From the NCBI RefSeq assembly GCF_003105155.1, contig NZ_QETK01000019.1, positions 1 to 64,000 of the forward strand: 64,000 nt of DNA, in the 5' to 3' direction. The translations under genes were made by a program, and so were the position numbers. Shown one piece after another: positions 27,508-35,570 of the stretch. The stretch is from Pseudomonas sp. SDI. Lineage in GTDB: Bacteria; Pseudomonadota; Gammaproteobacteria; Pseudomonadales; Pseudomonadaceae. Below the pieces are notes generated by a model. It searched no databases. It saw nothing but the letters and a program-made list of their open reading frames with translations, and was not told the origin of the DNA. The stretch's first letter is position 1. The number at the start of each line of letters is the position of its first letter.

Positions 27508-27522
27508 CCCGAGGAATCGAGC

Positions 27523-28197
27523 ATGAGCAGTAGCCCCTTGAACTGGCGCCCGGCCAAGGCGCCGCGCGCGACGCCGCTGAGCGGACGTTTCATCCGCCTG
27601 GAAAAGCTCGACCCGCGCCGTGACCGCGAACACCTCTGGGAGGTTTACCAGGGCCCGGAGGCGGATCCGGCGTTGTGGGATTACCTGGCTTACGGGCCGT
27701 TCAGCGAACGCGAAGATTTCGATCACTGGCTCGACAGCAATGCGGCCAGCAGCGACCCGCTGTTCTATAGCGTGATCGACCTGGCCAGCGGGCAGACCCA
27801 GGGCATTCTCAGCCTGATGTCGATTGTGCCGGAACAGGGCCGGATCGAGATTGGCCACATTGCCTTCGGGGCGGCAATGCAGCGTACACCCAAGGGCAGC
27901 GAGGCGATCTACCTGCTCGGCAAGCTGGCGTTCGAGCTGGGCAACCGGCGCCTGGAGTGGAAGTGCAACAACGACAACGCCCGCTCCAAGCGTGCCGCGC
28001 TGCGGTTTGGCTTCAGTTACGAGGGGGTGTTCCGCAAGCACATGGTGGTGAAGGACCGTAACCGCGATACCGCGTGGTTCTCGATCACTGATGACGAGTG
28101 GCCGGCGATTGCGGCGGGGTTCGAGCGCTGGCTGAGTGCGGAGAATCAGCCGCCGAGTGGGCAGGTGCGGACGCTGGAGGCGTGTCGGCAGCGCTAA
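27523..28197 (+). CDS. GNAT-family acetyltransferase, RimJ/RimL-like
   Basis: A 224-residue protein of the larger RimL-type acetyltransferases. Visible elements are LSGRFIRLEKLDPRRDREHL at the start and, later, RIEIGHIAFG, EAIYLLGKLAFELGNRRLEWKCNNDN and RFGFSYEGVFRKHMVVKDRNRDTAWFS (each known from this clade; long ones given for location). ATG at 27523 lies 15 bases after the previous gene with a GAGGAA ribosome site, so the paiB-GNAT-GNAT genes form one operon. Substrate unknown. Confidence 0.9.
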   Translation: MSSSPLNWRPAKAPRATPLSGRFIRLEKLDPRRDREHLWEVYQGPEADPALWDYLAYGPFSEREDFDHWLDSNAASSDPLFYSVIDLASGQTQGILSLMSIVPEQGRIEIGHIAFGAAMQRTPKGSEAIYLLGKLAFELGNRRLEWKCNNDNARSKRAALRFGFSYEGVFRKHMVVKDRNRDTAWFSITDDEWPAIAAGFERWLSAENQPPSGQVRTLEACRQR

Positions 28198-28198
28198 C

Positions 28199-28231
28199 AG
28201 CATCGCGGGCCAAGCCCACTCCCACAGGGGG
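28199..28231. repeat. REP-like element
   Basis: ATCGCGGGCCAAGCCCACTC followed by CCACAGG matches the Pseudomonas REP consensus. It lies in the convergent gap between the acetyltransferase and pycB. Confidence 0.55.
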
Positions 28232-28278
28232 ACGCACTATGCCTCTGCGCAAGCGTGCGTGTCCGGCGAAGCGCTCGC

Positions 28279-28304
28279 AAAAAAAGGGGGAGCATTTGCT
28301 CCCC
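28279..28304 (-). terminator. Intrinsic terminator after the pyruvate carboxylase operon
   Basis: On the minus strand a perfect GGGGAGCA / TGCTCCCC stem with a two-base loop is followed by eight T residues. It is about 30 bases after the stop of the biotin-carrying subunit gene. Confidence 0.93.
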
Positions 28305-28336
28305 GGAGGTTAACCGCTTGTAGATGAAGGCTTTGC

Positions 28337-30145
28337 TCAGCCTTCGATCTCGATCAGGATCTCGCCCGGGTTCACCCGGTCGCCCTTGGCCACATGAATC
28401 GCGGTGACCTTGCCGGCGAGCGCTGCCTGCACTTCGGTCTCCATCTTCATCGCTTCGGTGATCAGCACCGGCTGACCGGCCTTGACCCTGTCACCTTCCT
28501 TGACCAGCACTTCAACGATATTGCCCGGCATGGTGGTGCTGACATGGCCCGGCTCGCTGGCCTGTTTGCGCTTGCTGCTGCCACCGCCGACGAATTCGTT
28601 GAGCGGCTCGAACACCACCTCTTCCGGCATGCCGTCGATCGACAGGTAGAAGTGCCGCTTGCCTTCGGCTTTCACCCCGACACCGGTGATGTCTACACGG
28701 TAAGTCTCACCGTGCACGTCGATAACGAACTCGGTCGGCACACCCTCGCCACCGGCCGACGCCACCGCGCCCGCTTCCGGGATCGGCAGCAGCACTTCCG
28801 GCGTCAACGTGCCGGCTTCACGGTCTTCGAGGAACTTGCGCCCGATGTCCGGGAACATGGCGAAGGTCAGTACGTCTTCTTCCGACTTGGCCAGGTTGCC
28901 GATGTCGGCCCGCAGCTTGGTCATTTCCGGCTTGAGCAGGTCGGCCGGGCGTACGTCGATCACCTCTTCGCTGCCGATGGCCTGACGGCGCAGCTGCTCG
29001 TTGACCACCCCCGGCGCCTTGCCGTAACCACCTTGCAGGTACAGCTTCACCTCGTTGGTGATGGTTTTGTAGCGCTCGCCAGCCAGCACGTTGAAGAACG
29101 CCTGGGTGCCGACGATCTGCGAGGTCGGCGTGACCAGCGGCGGGAAGCCGAGGTCTTCGCGCACCCGCGGGATCTCCGCCAGCACTTCGTTCATGCGGTT
29201 CAGCGCGCCCTGCTCCTTGAGCTGGTTGGCCAGGTTGGAAATCATCCCGCCCGGTACCTGATTCACCTGCACGCGGGTATCGACCGCGGTGAACTCGCTT
29301 TCGAACTGGTGATATTTCTTACGCACGGCGTAGAAGTACAAGCCAATTTCCTGCAACAGTTGCAGGTCCAGGCCGGTGTCGAATTCGCTGCCCTTGAGGG
29401 CGGCGACCATCGACTCGGTGCCCGGGTGGCTGGTGCCCCAGGCGAAGCTGGAGATGGCCGTGTCGATATGATCGGCACCGTTCTCGACCGCCTTCAGCTG
29501 ACACATCGCGGCCAGGCCGGCGGTGTCGTGGGAATGGATGAACACTGGCAGCGACTGCTCGGCCTTCAGCGCCTTGACCAACTCGCCGGTAGCGAACGGG
29601 GTCAACAGGCCGGCCATGTCCTTGATCGCCACCGAGTCGCAGCCCATGGCTTCCATCTGCTTGGCCTGGGCGACGAAGGCGTCGATGGTGTGCACCGGGC
29701 TGGTGGTGTAGGCAATGGTGCCCTGGGCGTGCTTGCCGGCCGCTTTTACCGCTTCGATGGCCACGCGCAGGTTACGCACGTCGTTCATCGCGTCGAAGAT
29801 ACGGAACACGTCGATGCCGTTGACGGCGGCCTTGGCGACGAAGGCCTTGACCACGTCGTCGCTGTAGTGGCGGTAGCCGAGCAGGTTCTGCCCGCGCAGA
29901 AGCATCTGCAGGCGAGTGTTGGGCAGTGCCGCGCGCAGCTTGCGCAGACGCTCCCACGGGTCTTCCTTGAGGAAGCGCACGCAGGCGTCGAAGGTCGCCC
30001 CGCCCCAGACTTCCAGCGACCAGTAACCGACCTTGTCGAGCTTGTCGCAGATCGGCAGCATGTCTTCGGTCCGCATGCGGGTGGCCAGCAGGGACTGGTG
30101 GGCGTCGCGCAGGATTGTGTCGGTTACGAAAATTTTCTTGGACAT
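28337..30145 (-). CDS. pycB: Pyruvate carboxylase subunit B (carboxyltransferase plus biotin carrier)
   Basis: A 602-residue protein, also annotated oadA in many genomes. Residues 5-270 are the TIM-barrel carboxyltransferase (TDTILRDAHQSLLATRMR at the start; metal His in FIHSHDTAG). The PYC_OADA domain follows, and a C-terminal biotinyl domain has the lysine in EAMKMETE (about residue 567). With subunit A it makes oxaloacetate from pyruvate to refill the TCA cycle. No membrane subunits are present, so the carboxylase role is favoured over Na+-pumping decarboxylase. It lies 10 bases after pycA. Confidence 0.93.
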   Translation of the reverse strand: MSKKIFVTDTILRDAHQSLLATRMRTEDMLPICDKLDKVGYWSLEVWGGATFDACVRFLKEDPWERLRKLRAALPNTRLQMLLRGQNLLGYRHYSDDVVKAFVAKAAVNGIDVFRIFDAMNDVRNLRVAIEAVKAAGKHAQGTIAYTTSPVHTIDAFVAQAKQMEAMGCDSVAIKDMAGLLTPFATGELVKALKAEQSLPVFIHSHDTAGLAAMCQLKAVENGADHIDTAISSFAWGTSHPGTESMVAALKGSEFDTGLDLQLLQEIGLYFYAVRKKYHQFESEFTAVDTRVQVNQVPGGMISNLANQLKEQGALNRMNEVLAEIPRVREDLGFPPLVTPTSQIVGTQAFFNVLAGERYKTITNEVKLYLQGGYGKAPGVVNEQLRRQAIGSEEVIDVRPADLLKPEMTKLRADIGNLAKSEEDVLTFAMFPDIGRKFLEDREAGTLTPEVLLPIPEAGAVASAGGEGVPTEFVIDVHGETYRVDITGVGVKAEGKRHFYLSIDGMPEEVVFEPLNEFVGGGSSKRKQASEPGHVSTTMPGNIVEVLVKEGDRVKAGQPVLITEAMKMETEVQAALAGKVTAIHVAKGDRVNPGEILIEIEG

Positions 30146-30155
30146 TATGGGTTCC

Positions 30156-31571
30156 TCACAGGCCTGCGTGGGCGGCAATGGCGGCAGCGATGGCCAGGGC
30201 CAGCTCTTCGGGTTTGCGCTTGATCGAGTAGTTGGTCAGTTCCGGATGGCTTTCCACGAAGCTGGTGTTGAACTGGCCACTGCGGAATTCCGGATTGCGC
30301 AGGATTTCCTGGTAGTACGCCGCGGTGGTCTTCACGCCTTGCACCCGCATGTCGTCCAGGGCCCGCAGGCCGCGGTCCATGGCTTCTTCCCAGGTCAACG
30401 CCCAGACCACCAGTTTCAGGCACATCGAATCGTAGAACGGTGGAATGGTGTAGCCGGTGTAGATCGCCGTGTCGGTACGCACGCCGGGGCCGCCGGGCGC
30501 GTAGTAGCGGGTGATCTTGCCGAAGCTGGGCAGGAAGTTGTTTTTCGGGTCTTCGGCGTTGATCCGGAACTGCAGCGCGAAGCCACGGTGCTGGATGTCT
30601 TCCTGTTTAACCGAAAGCGGCAGGCCCGAGGCGATGCGGATCTGTTCGCGGACGATGTCGATGCCGGTGATTTCTTCGGTGATGGTGTGTTCCACCTGCA
30701 CCCGGGTGTTCATTTCCATGAAGTACACCTCGCCATCGGCGAGCAGGAACTCCACGGTGCCGGCGTTCTCGTAGCCCACCGCCTTGGCTGCGCGCACCGA
30801 CAGGTCGCCGATGTAGGCGCGCTGTTCCGGGGTCAGTTGCGGGCTGGGGGCAATTTCGATGAGTTTCTGGTTACGCCGCTGGATCGAGCAATCGCGCTCG
30901 AACAGGTGCACGACATTGCCGAAACTGTCGCCGAGGATCTGGGCCTCGATATGCTTTGGATTGACGATGCATTTTTCCAGGAAGACTTCCGCCGAGCCGA
31001 ACGCTTTGGTGGCCTCGGAAATCACCCGGGGGAACGCCTGTTCCAGTTCTTCACGGCTGTTGCAGCGGCGAATGCCGCGCCCGCCACCACCGGAGGTGGC
31101 CTTGAGCATGACCGGGTAACCGATGCGGTCGCCCTCCACCAGCGCTTCATGAATGTCGGCAACGTTGCCTTCGGTACCGGGGGTTACCGGCACACCGGCC
31201 TTGATCATGCTGCGGCGCGCTTCGGTCTTGTCGCCCATGCGGCGGATCACGTCGGCAGCCGGGCCGATGAACTTGATCCCGCGCTCGGCGCAGATGTCCG
31301 CCAGCTCGGCGTTTTCCGAAAGGAAACCGTAGCCTGGGTGCAACGCATCGCAACCGGTTTCCACCGCCAGGTTCACCAGCTTGCGCGGGTTCAGGTAACC
31401 GGCCAGCGGCTCGGCACCAATGCTGTGGGCCTCGTCGGCACGCTTGACGTGCAAGGCATGGCGGTCGGCGTCGGAATAGATCGCTACCGAGCGAATGCCC
31501 ATCTCGGCGCAGGCACGCACGATCCGAACTGCAATTTCACCCCGGTTGGCGATCAGGATTTTTTTTATCAC
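30156..31571 (-). CDS. pycA: Pyruvate carboxylase subunit A (biotin carboxylase)
   Basis: A 471-residue ATP-grasp biotin carboxylase. Motifs are ILIANRGEIAVRIVRACAE at the start, the Gly-rich loop SGGGGRGIRRC, and EMNTRVQVEHTITEEITGID near the active site. It carboxylates the biotin on the partner protein. The GTG at 31571 (read as MIKKILIANRGE) is chosen; the frame remains open upstream but that part is intergenic sequence. It is the first gene of pycAB and divergent from a LysR regulator. Confidence 0.93.
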   Translation of the reverse strand: MIKKILIANRGEIAVRIVRACAEMGIRSVAIYSDADRHALHVKRADEAHSIGAEPLAGYLNPRKLVNLAVETGCDALHPGYGFLSENAELADICAERGIKFIGPAADVIRRMGDKTEARRSMIKAGVPVTPGTEGNVADIHEALVEGDRIGYPVMLKATSGGGGRGIRRCNSREELEQAFPRVISEATKAFGSAEVFLEKCIVNPKHIEAQILGDSFGNVVHLFERDCSIQRRNQKLIEIAPSPQLTPEQRAYIGDLSVRAAKAVGYENAGTVEFLLADGEVYFMEMNTRVQVEHTITEEITGIDIVREQIRIASGLPLSVKQEDIQHRGFALQFRINAEDPKNNFLPSFGKITRYYAPGGPGVRTDTAIYTGYTIPPFYDSMCLKLVVWALTWEEAMDRGLRALDDMRVQGVKTTAAYYQEILRNPEFRSGQFNTSFVESHPELTNYSIKRKPEELALAIAAAIAAHAGL

Positions 31572-31760
31572 TGGAGTCTTCCCAAAGCCGTTGGAACAGA
31601 CGATCCGGCAAAGCCGGTCGGCGCGTGACCAGACGTCGCTGGCCAGTCGCACAATCAACTTAGCGCCGCCAGTGAATAAACAAAAATCAATATTTGTTAG
31701 GGGCAGCATTAGCAAAAGCTTATAGTGCCGTTACAAGGTATTGCCGGACTCGGGGAAAAA

Positions 31761-32723
31761 ATGCGTAAGTCATTGATGCGTATGACATTGCGTCAATTGC
31801 AGATCTTCAATGAAGTGTGTGATTTGCGCTCCTACAGCCGGGCGGCGGAGGAGATGGCGCTGACGCAACCCGCCGTTAGTCTACAGATCCGCCAGCTGGA
31901 AGAACTGGTCGGTCAGCCGTTGTTCGAGTACGTCGGCAAGAAACTCTACCTGACTGAGGCCGCCGAAGCCTTGCAGCGCGCCAGCCGTGACATCTTCGGG
32001 CGCCTGGAGAGCCTCGACATGCAGCTCTCCGACCTGCAGGGCTCGCTGCAGGGGCAATTGAAGCTGGCGGTGGAGTCGAGCGCGAAGTATTTCGTCCCGC
32101 ACCTGTTCGCCGCGTTCAAGAAGCTCCACCCGGAGGTCAACCTGACCCTCACCGTGGTCAACCGCGCCCAGGCCATTCGCCGGCTTTCCGACAACCGCGA
32201 CGACCTGATCATCATGTCCATGGTGCCGCAGGACATGGGCCTGGAGTTTCTGCCGTTTCTGAACAACCCGATTGTCGCCGTAGCGCCGCCGGATCACCCA
32301 CTGTGCAAGCTCGACAGCTTGCGCCTGCAAGACCTGGAGCCGCACACCCTGCTGGTGCGCGAACAGGGTTCCGGCACGCGCAAGGCCTGTGAAGAGTACT
32401 TCAAGGAAAAGCGTGTGCACTTCACCCAGACCCTGGAAGTGGCGTCTGCCGACGCCCAGCGCGAGTGCGTGATTGCCGGTTTGGGTCTGGCCTTGCTGAC
32501 CCGGCATGCGCTGAACATGGAGCTGGCCACCGGCGTGCTGCGCGAGTTGCCGGTGGAAGAACTGCCGCTATACCGCAGCTGGTGCGTGGTGCAGTCCAAG
32601 GCCAAGCGGCAGTCGCCGGTGGCCTTGGCGTTCCTGGCGTTTATCCGCAGCGAACGTGCGCAGATCAGCGGGCTTGTTGAGCGTTTCTCTGGGGTTCTGC
32701 CGCCGATACCTGCCATACGTTGA
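31761..32723 (+). CDS. LysR-family regulator of pyruvate carboxylase (PycR-like)
   Basis: A 320-residue LysR protein. The helix-turn-helix is MTLRQLQIFNEVCDLRSYSR followed by AAEEMALTQPAVSLQIRQLE; the substrate-binding domain starts about residue 95. ATG at 31761 follows GGGGAAAA. The gene is divergent from pycA with a shared region of about 190 AT-rich bases (31572-31760), the arrangement of P. aeruginosa pycR, which controls pycAB there. Its 3' end overlaps the convergent small gene at 32665-32883. Confidence 0.88.
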   Translation: MRKSLMRMTLRQLQIFNEVCDLRSYSRAAEEMALTQPAVSLQIRQLEELVGQPLFEYVGKKLYLTEAAEALQRASRDIFGRLESLDMQLSDLQGSLQGQLKLAVESSAKYFVPHLFAAFKKLHPEVNLTLTVVNRAQAIRRLSDNRDDLIIMSMVPQDMGLEFLPFLNNPIVAVAPPDHPLCKLDSLRLQDLEPHTLLVREQGSGTRKACEEYFKEKRVHFTQTLEVASADAQRECVIAGLGLALLTRHALNMELATGVLRELPVEELPLYRSWCVVQSKAKRQSPVALAFLAFIRSERAQISGLVERFSGVLPPIPAIR

Positions 32724-32883
32724 CGTTTTGCAGGTCGGGGTAATCGGCTAGTTCCTGAAGCAGCCGACGTTGCTCGGAATAGCTTTCGATCGCACGGCGA
32801 AACTCCATGCGGCGCTGGTCTTTCTCCGCTTGCTTGCGGGATTTGGCGTTGGGTTGGTACGAGCCATCGAATTCACGAGCCAT
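32665..32883 (-). CDS. Small conserved hypothetical protein
   Basis: A 72-residue, highly charged, soluble protein (MAREFDGSYQPNAKSRKQAE, then RRMEFRRAIESYSEQRRLLQ). Helical with a basic N-terminal half; no recognised domain. ATG 32883 has a GGAGAUAU-type ribosome site. Its 3' end overlaps the lysR gene by 59 bases in convergent orientation, so mutual antisense effects are possible. Similar small proteins occur at this place in other Pseudomonas. Confidence 0.65.
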   Translation of the reverse strand: MAREFDGSYQPNAKSRKQAEKDQRRMEFRRAIESYSEQRRLLQELADYPDLQNVNVWQVSAAEPQRNAQQAR

Positions 32884-33081
32884 TGCATATCTCCCTGATC
32901 GAGTGGAGCTTCAGCGTGACCGGGGTGAGTTACGGTTTGGCGGCGCGGGGGTGACAGAATGGTGAAACCTTGGCCTGGCGGGAACCTTAAAGCCCGTGAT
33001 GTGATTTTCGGAAACGGACTACATACACGTCAGGCATTTGCTACTTAGATTGAGCCTCTACTCATAAAGGAAGAGGTTCAC

Positions 33082-33567
33082 GTGGCAAATCATAGCTATA
33101 TGACGATTACCGGCAAGACCATGGGTTTGATCTCCGCAGGGTGCTCCAGCCAAGACTCTATTGGCAACAAGTGTCAGGACGATCATTTTGATGAAATCAT
33201 GGTGCTGTCTTACGCGCACAGCATGGAGAATATCGGCAATATCAAGCACGCTACACATACTCCGATTGCGATCACCAAGTATATTGATAAATCTTCCCCC
33301 CTTTTAGCAGAGGCTCTGACGAGGCGTGAAGAGATTAAATGTGAGATTAATTTCTACAGAACCTCCCCTCAAGGTGCACATGAAAAGTACTACACAATAA
33401 AAATCAGTGAAGGGCAAGTTGCCTGCTTGACGACAGAGTCACCTCATTCAGTGCTGCAGGTCGACGCAGAACCCCAAGAAGTTATCACCCTTCGTTACGG
33501 CACTATCACCTGGACTCACCATATCGCAAAAACTAGTGGTTACAGTTTTTGGGGAGAGGACATATGA
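33082..33567 (+). CDS. hcp: Hcp-family type VI secretion protein (orphan)
   Basis: A 161-residue Hcp, the tube subunit that also carries small effectors. The family start is very clear (MANHSYMTITGKTMGLISAG, CSSQDSIGNKCQ, DEIMVLSYAHSMENIGN). The start codon is GTG at 33082 with a strong AAGGAAGAGG ribosome site. No T6SS core genes are in the window, so this is an orphan hcp. It overlaps the following toxin-candidate gene by four bases (ATGA), implying that the next protein is its cargo. The region is much richer in A+T than the flanking genes. Confidence 0.92.
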   Translation: MANHSYMTITGKTMGLISAGCSSQDSIGNKCQDDHFDEIMVLSYAHSMENIGNIKHATHTPIAITKYIDKSSPLLAEALTRREEIKCEINFYRTSPQGAHEKYYTIKISEGQVACLTTESPHSVLQVDAEPQEVITLRYGTITWTHHIAKTSGYSFWGEDI

Positions 33568-34271
33568 GCCGGATGCCAACTGGCGAGGGTATTGACATAT
33601 GGGATTTAAATAGCTGCGCCAACAAACTGATAAATCAGTCATGCACACTAGGCGCCCGCTACCTGAAAGACCCAACAATTAGGCTTCAGTTCTCCCGTGA
33701 GGTCGCCAATTATACAAAAAAAATTCTACTGCAGGTTGAGGATGGTCAAAAAGATCTAAAGCAAGGAATGGATGCGCTTCTAAAAGAGTACGAGTACCTG
33801 ATAAGGCAGGGAAAGTATATTGCGCAAAAAGGTATTGGCATCGCTGCGGGTGCAGGGCAAGTGGCTTTAGGTGCAGGTATTTGTGGAGTATCCCTCGGCA
33901 CCCTCTGCCTCTTTGCAAGCGTCCCCTTAGTTCTTCATGGCGCAAATAATATTTATGAGAACTCCGCTCAGCTATGGACAGGCGATCCATCTGTGCAGGG
34001 CCCAGTTAGGCAAGCCTATCAGGCGGTAGCTAAAGCTCTTGGTGAAACTGAGCGAGAAGGAAATCTTGTTTATGGAACCGTAGACATTGGAATGTCGATT
34101 TATGGCGCAAGCAGATGGGTCTTACGAGAAGATGCATGGCGACTGTTTCGCTATATTGAAACAGACTACATTCGAGCATGGAAAGTTACGCCCCCCGCTG
34201 CAATCATCACCGAGCGCGCCGCGGACGCCATAACAATCGATGGCATGCACAGTGAGTGGAAGAAGGAATAA
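33564..34271 (+). CDS. DUF4225-type protein, candidate Hcp-delivered T6SS toxin
   Basis: A 235-residue protein from ATG 33564. The N-terminal half is helical and charged; a Gly-rich hydrophobic hairpin spans about residues 95-135 (IGIAAGAGQVALGAGICGV, then SLGTLCLFASVPLVLHG). The C-terminal part contains GTVDIGMSIYGASRWVLRED. This pattern fits DUF4225, a family repeatedly found beside hcp genes and thought to be membrane-acting toxins. ATGA overlap with hcp and a five-base gap to a small membrane gene give the classic carrier-toxin-immunity order. Toxicity is inference. Confidence 0.75.
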   Translation: MSRMPTGEGIDIWDLNSCANKLINQSCTLGARYLKDPTIRLQFSREVANYTKKILLQVEDGQKDLKQGMDALLKEYEYLIRQGKYIAQKGIGIAAGAGQVALGAGICGVSLGTLCLFASVPLVLHGANNIYENSAQLWTGDPSVQGPVRQAYQAVAKALGETEREGNLVYGTVDIGMSIYGASRWVLREDAWRLFRYIETDYIRAWKVTPPAAIITERAADAITIDGMHSEWKKE

Positions 34272-34275
34272 TTCA

Positions 34276-34590
34276 ATGGGTGAGATCTTTTTTTACCTCG
34301 TATTCATATTGCTCAGTACGTTGTTTTTAATACCTGCACTATGGATGCGCTGTCATTGGTCAGGAGCCGACTTAAAGTTTTCTCAATTCCTCATTTCTGT
34401 AGCATACAATCTATGCTTCTTTTACATACACTGGAATTTTCTGGAAACAGGAACTTTGCCGCTGGTAGGAAAAAAAAGCATCACCATAATCGGCTGGTAT
34501 TCGCTCTTAATGAGTCTCACCCATGGGTTTTCTTTACCCAGAGGCAAAGAAGTCAAGTTCCTCTGCAAGCGAAAGAAGAACTCGCTCTAA
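34276..34590 (+). CDS. Small three-helix membrane protein, candidate immunity protein
   Basis: A 104-residue protein from ATG 34276. Three hydrophobic segments are seen: FFYLVFILLSTLFLIPALWM (about 4-23), LISVAYNLCFFYIHW (about 39-53) and IIGWYSLLMSL (about 72-82), with a basic C-terminus (CKRKKNSL). It is not a recognised family. Its position right after a toxin candidate that has a membrane-type hairpin suggests an inner-membrane immunity protein. AT-rich like the two genes before it. It ends 10 bases from the convergent rpiR gene. Confidence 0.65.
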   Translation: MGEIFFYLVFILLSTLFLIPALWMRCHWSGADLKFSQFLISVAYNLCFFYIHWNFLETGTLPLVGKKSITIIGWYSLLMSLTHGFSLPRGKEVKFLCKRKKNSL

Positions 34591-34599
34591 ACAGCACCT

Positions 34600-35466
34600 T
34601 CAGTCATCCATCGCCTTGATCGACTTTGGCGACAGGCGCAGGCTGCGCAAGCTGCGTTTGACGCTCTTGAGGTGGTTGACCAGGCTCGGGCCGCGGGCCA
34701 TGGCCACGCCCATCGCCAATACGTCGATGACCACCAGGTGGGCAATACGCGAAGTCAGCGGGGTGTAGATTTCGGTATCTTCGTGCACGTCGATGGCGAG
34801 GTTCACGGTCGACAGCTCTGCCAGCGGGGTCTGGCTTGGGCACAAGGTGATCAGCGTCGCGCCGCTTTCCCGCACCAGGTTGGCAGTGATCAGCAGGTCT
34901 TTCGAACGACCCGACTGGGAAATGCAGATGGCCACATCGCCCGGCTTGAGCGTTACCGCCGACATCGCCTGCATGTGCGGGTCGGAATACGCCGCTGCGG
35001 TAAGCAGCAAACGGAAGAACTTGTGCTGGGCATCCGCCGCCACCGCCCCGGAAGCACCAAAGCCATAGAACTCGACCCGCTGCGCCTGGGCCATGGCCGT
35101 GACCGCACGCTGCAACGCCTGCGCATCGAGGTGCTCGCGCACTTCCATCAAGGTGTGCAGGGTGGTGTCGAAGATCTTCAGGCTGTAATCGGCAACCGAA
35201 TCGTCTTCATGAATAGCGAACTGGCCAAAGCTGGCACCGGCGGCCAGGCTTTGCGCGAGCTTGAGCTTGAGGTCCTGGAAACCCGAGCAACCAATGGCCC
35301 GGCAGAAACGCACGATGGTCGGCTCGCTGATCCCGACGCTGTGCGCCAGGTCGGCCATGGAACTATGCATGACAGCCGCAGGATCAAGCAGTACGTGGTC
35401 GGCAACCTTCAGTTCCGACTTGCGTAGCAGATGGCGCGACTGGGCGATGTGTTGCAACAGATTCAA
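34600..35466 (-). CDS. RpiR/HexR-family transcriptional regulator
   Basis: A 288-residue protein. The N-terminal RpiR helix-turn-helix spans about residues 1-77 (SVGISEPTIVRFCRAIGCSG) and the C-terminal SIS sugar-phosphate domain about 125-255 (GFGASGAVAADAQHKF and ICISQSGRSKDLL). It resembles HexR, which senses KDPG and controls Entner-Doudoroff and zwf genes, but here it lies next to a third-type zwf as in P. putida. The start is TTG at 35466; a weak ribosome site makes this the least certain start nearby. It is divergent from zwf with a perfect palindrome between. Confidence 0.88.
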   Translation of the reverse strand: MNLLQHIAQSRHLLRKSELKVADHVLLDPAAVMHSSMADLAHSVGISEPTIVRFCRAIGCSGFQDLKLKLAQSLAAGASFGQFAIHEDDSVADYSLKIFDTTLHTLMEVREHLDAQALQRAVTAMAQAQRVEFYGFGASGAVAADAQHKFFRLLLTAAAYSDPHMQAMSAVTLKPGDVAICISQSGRSKDLLITANLVRESGATLITLCPSQTPLAELSTVNLAIDVHEDTEIYTPLTSRIAHLVVIDVLAMGVAMARGPSLVNHLKSVKRSLRSLRLSPKSIKAMDD

Positions 35467-35510
35467 GGGCAGGACTCGGTTATGATCGGCTGACCGGGTT
35501 GTAGCTTTCT

Positions 35511-35525
35511 TGTAGTTATACTACA
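35511..35525. promoter_or_regulatory. HexR-like palindromic operator between rpiR and zwf
   Basis: TGTAGTTATACTACA is a perfect inverted repeat (6-base arms, 3-base centre) and matches the published HexR-type pattern TGTARTNNNAYTACA. It lies 45 bases upstream of zwf and 45 bases upstream of the rpiR start, so one site could control both. Confidence 0.75.
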
Positions 35526-35570
35526 TGACCAGCGACCCGCCCAGCTAAACGAACTAGGAGAGTGGTGGTA

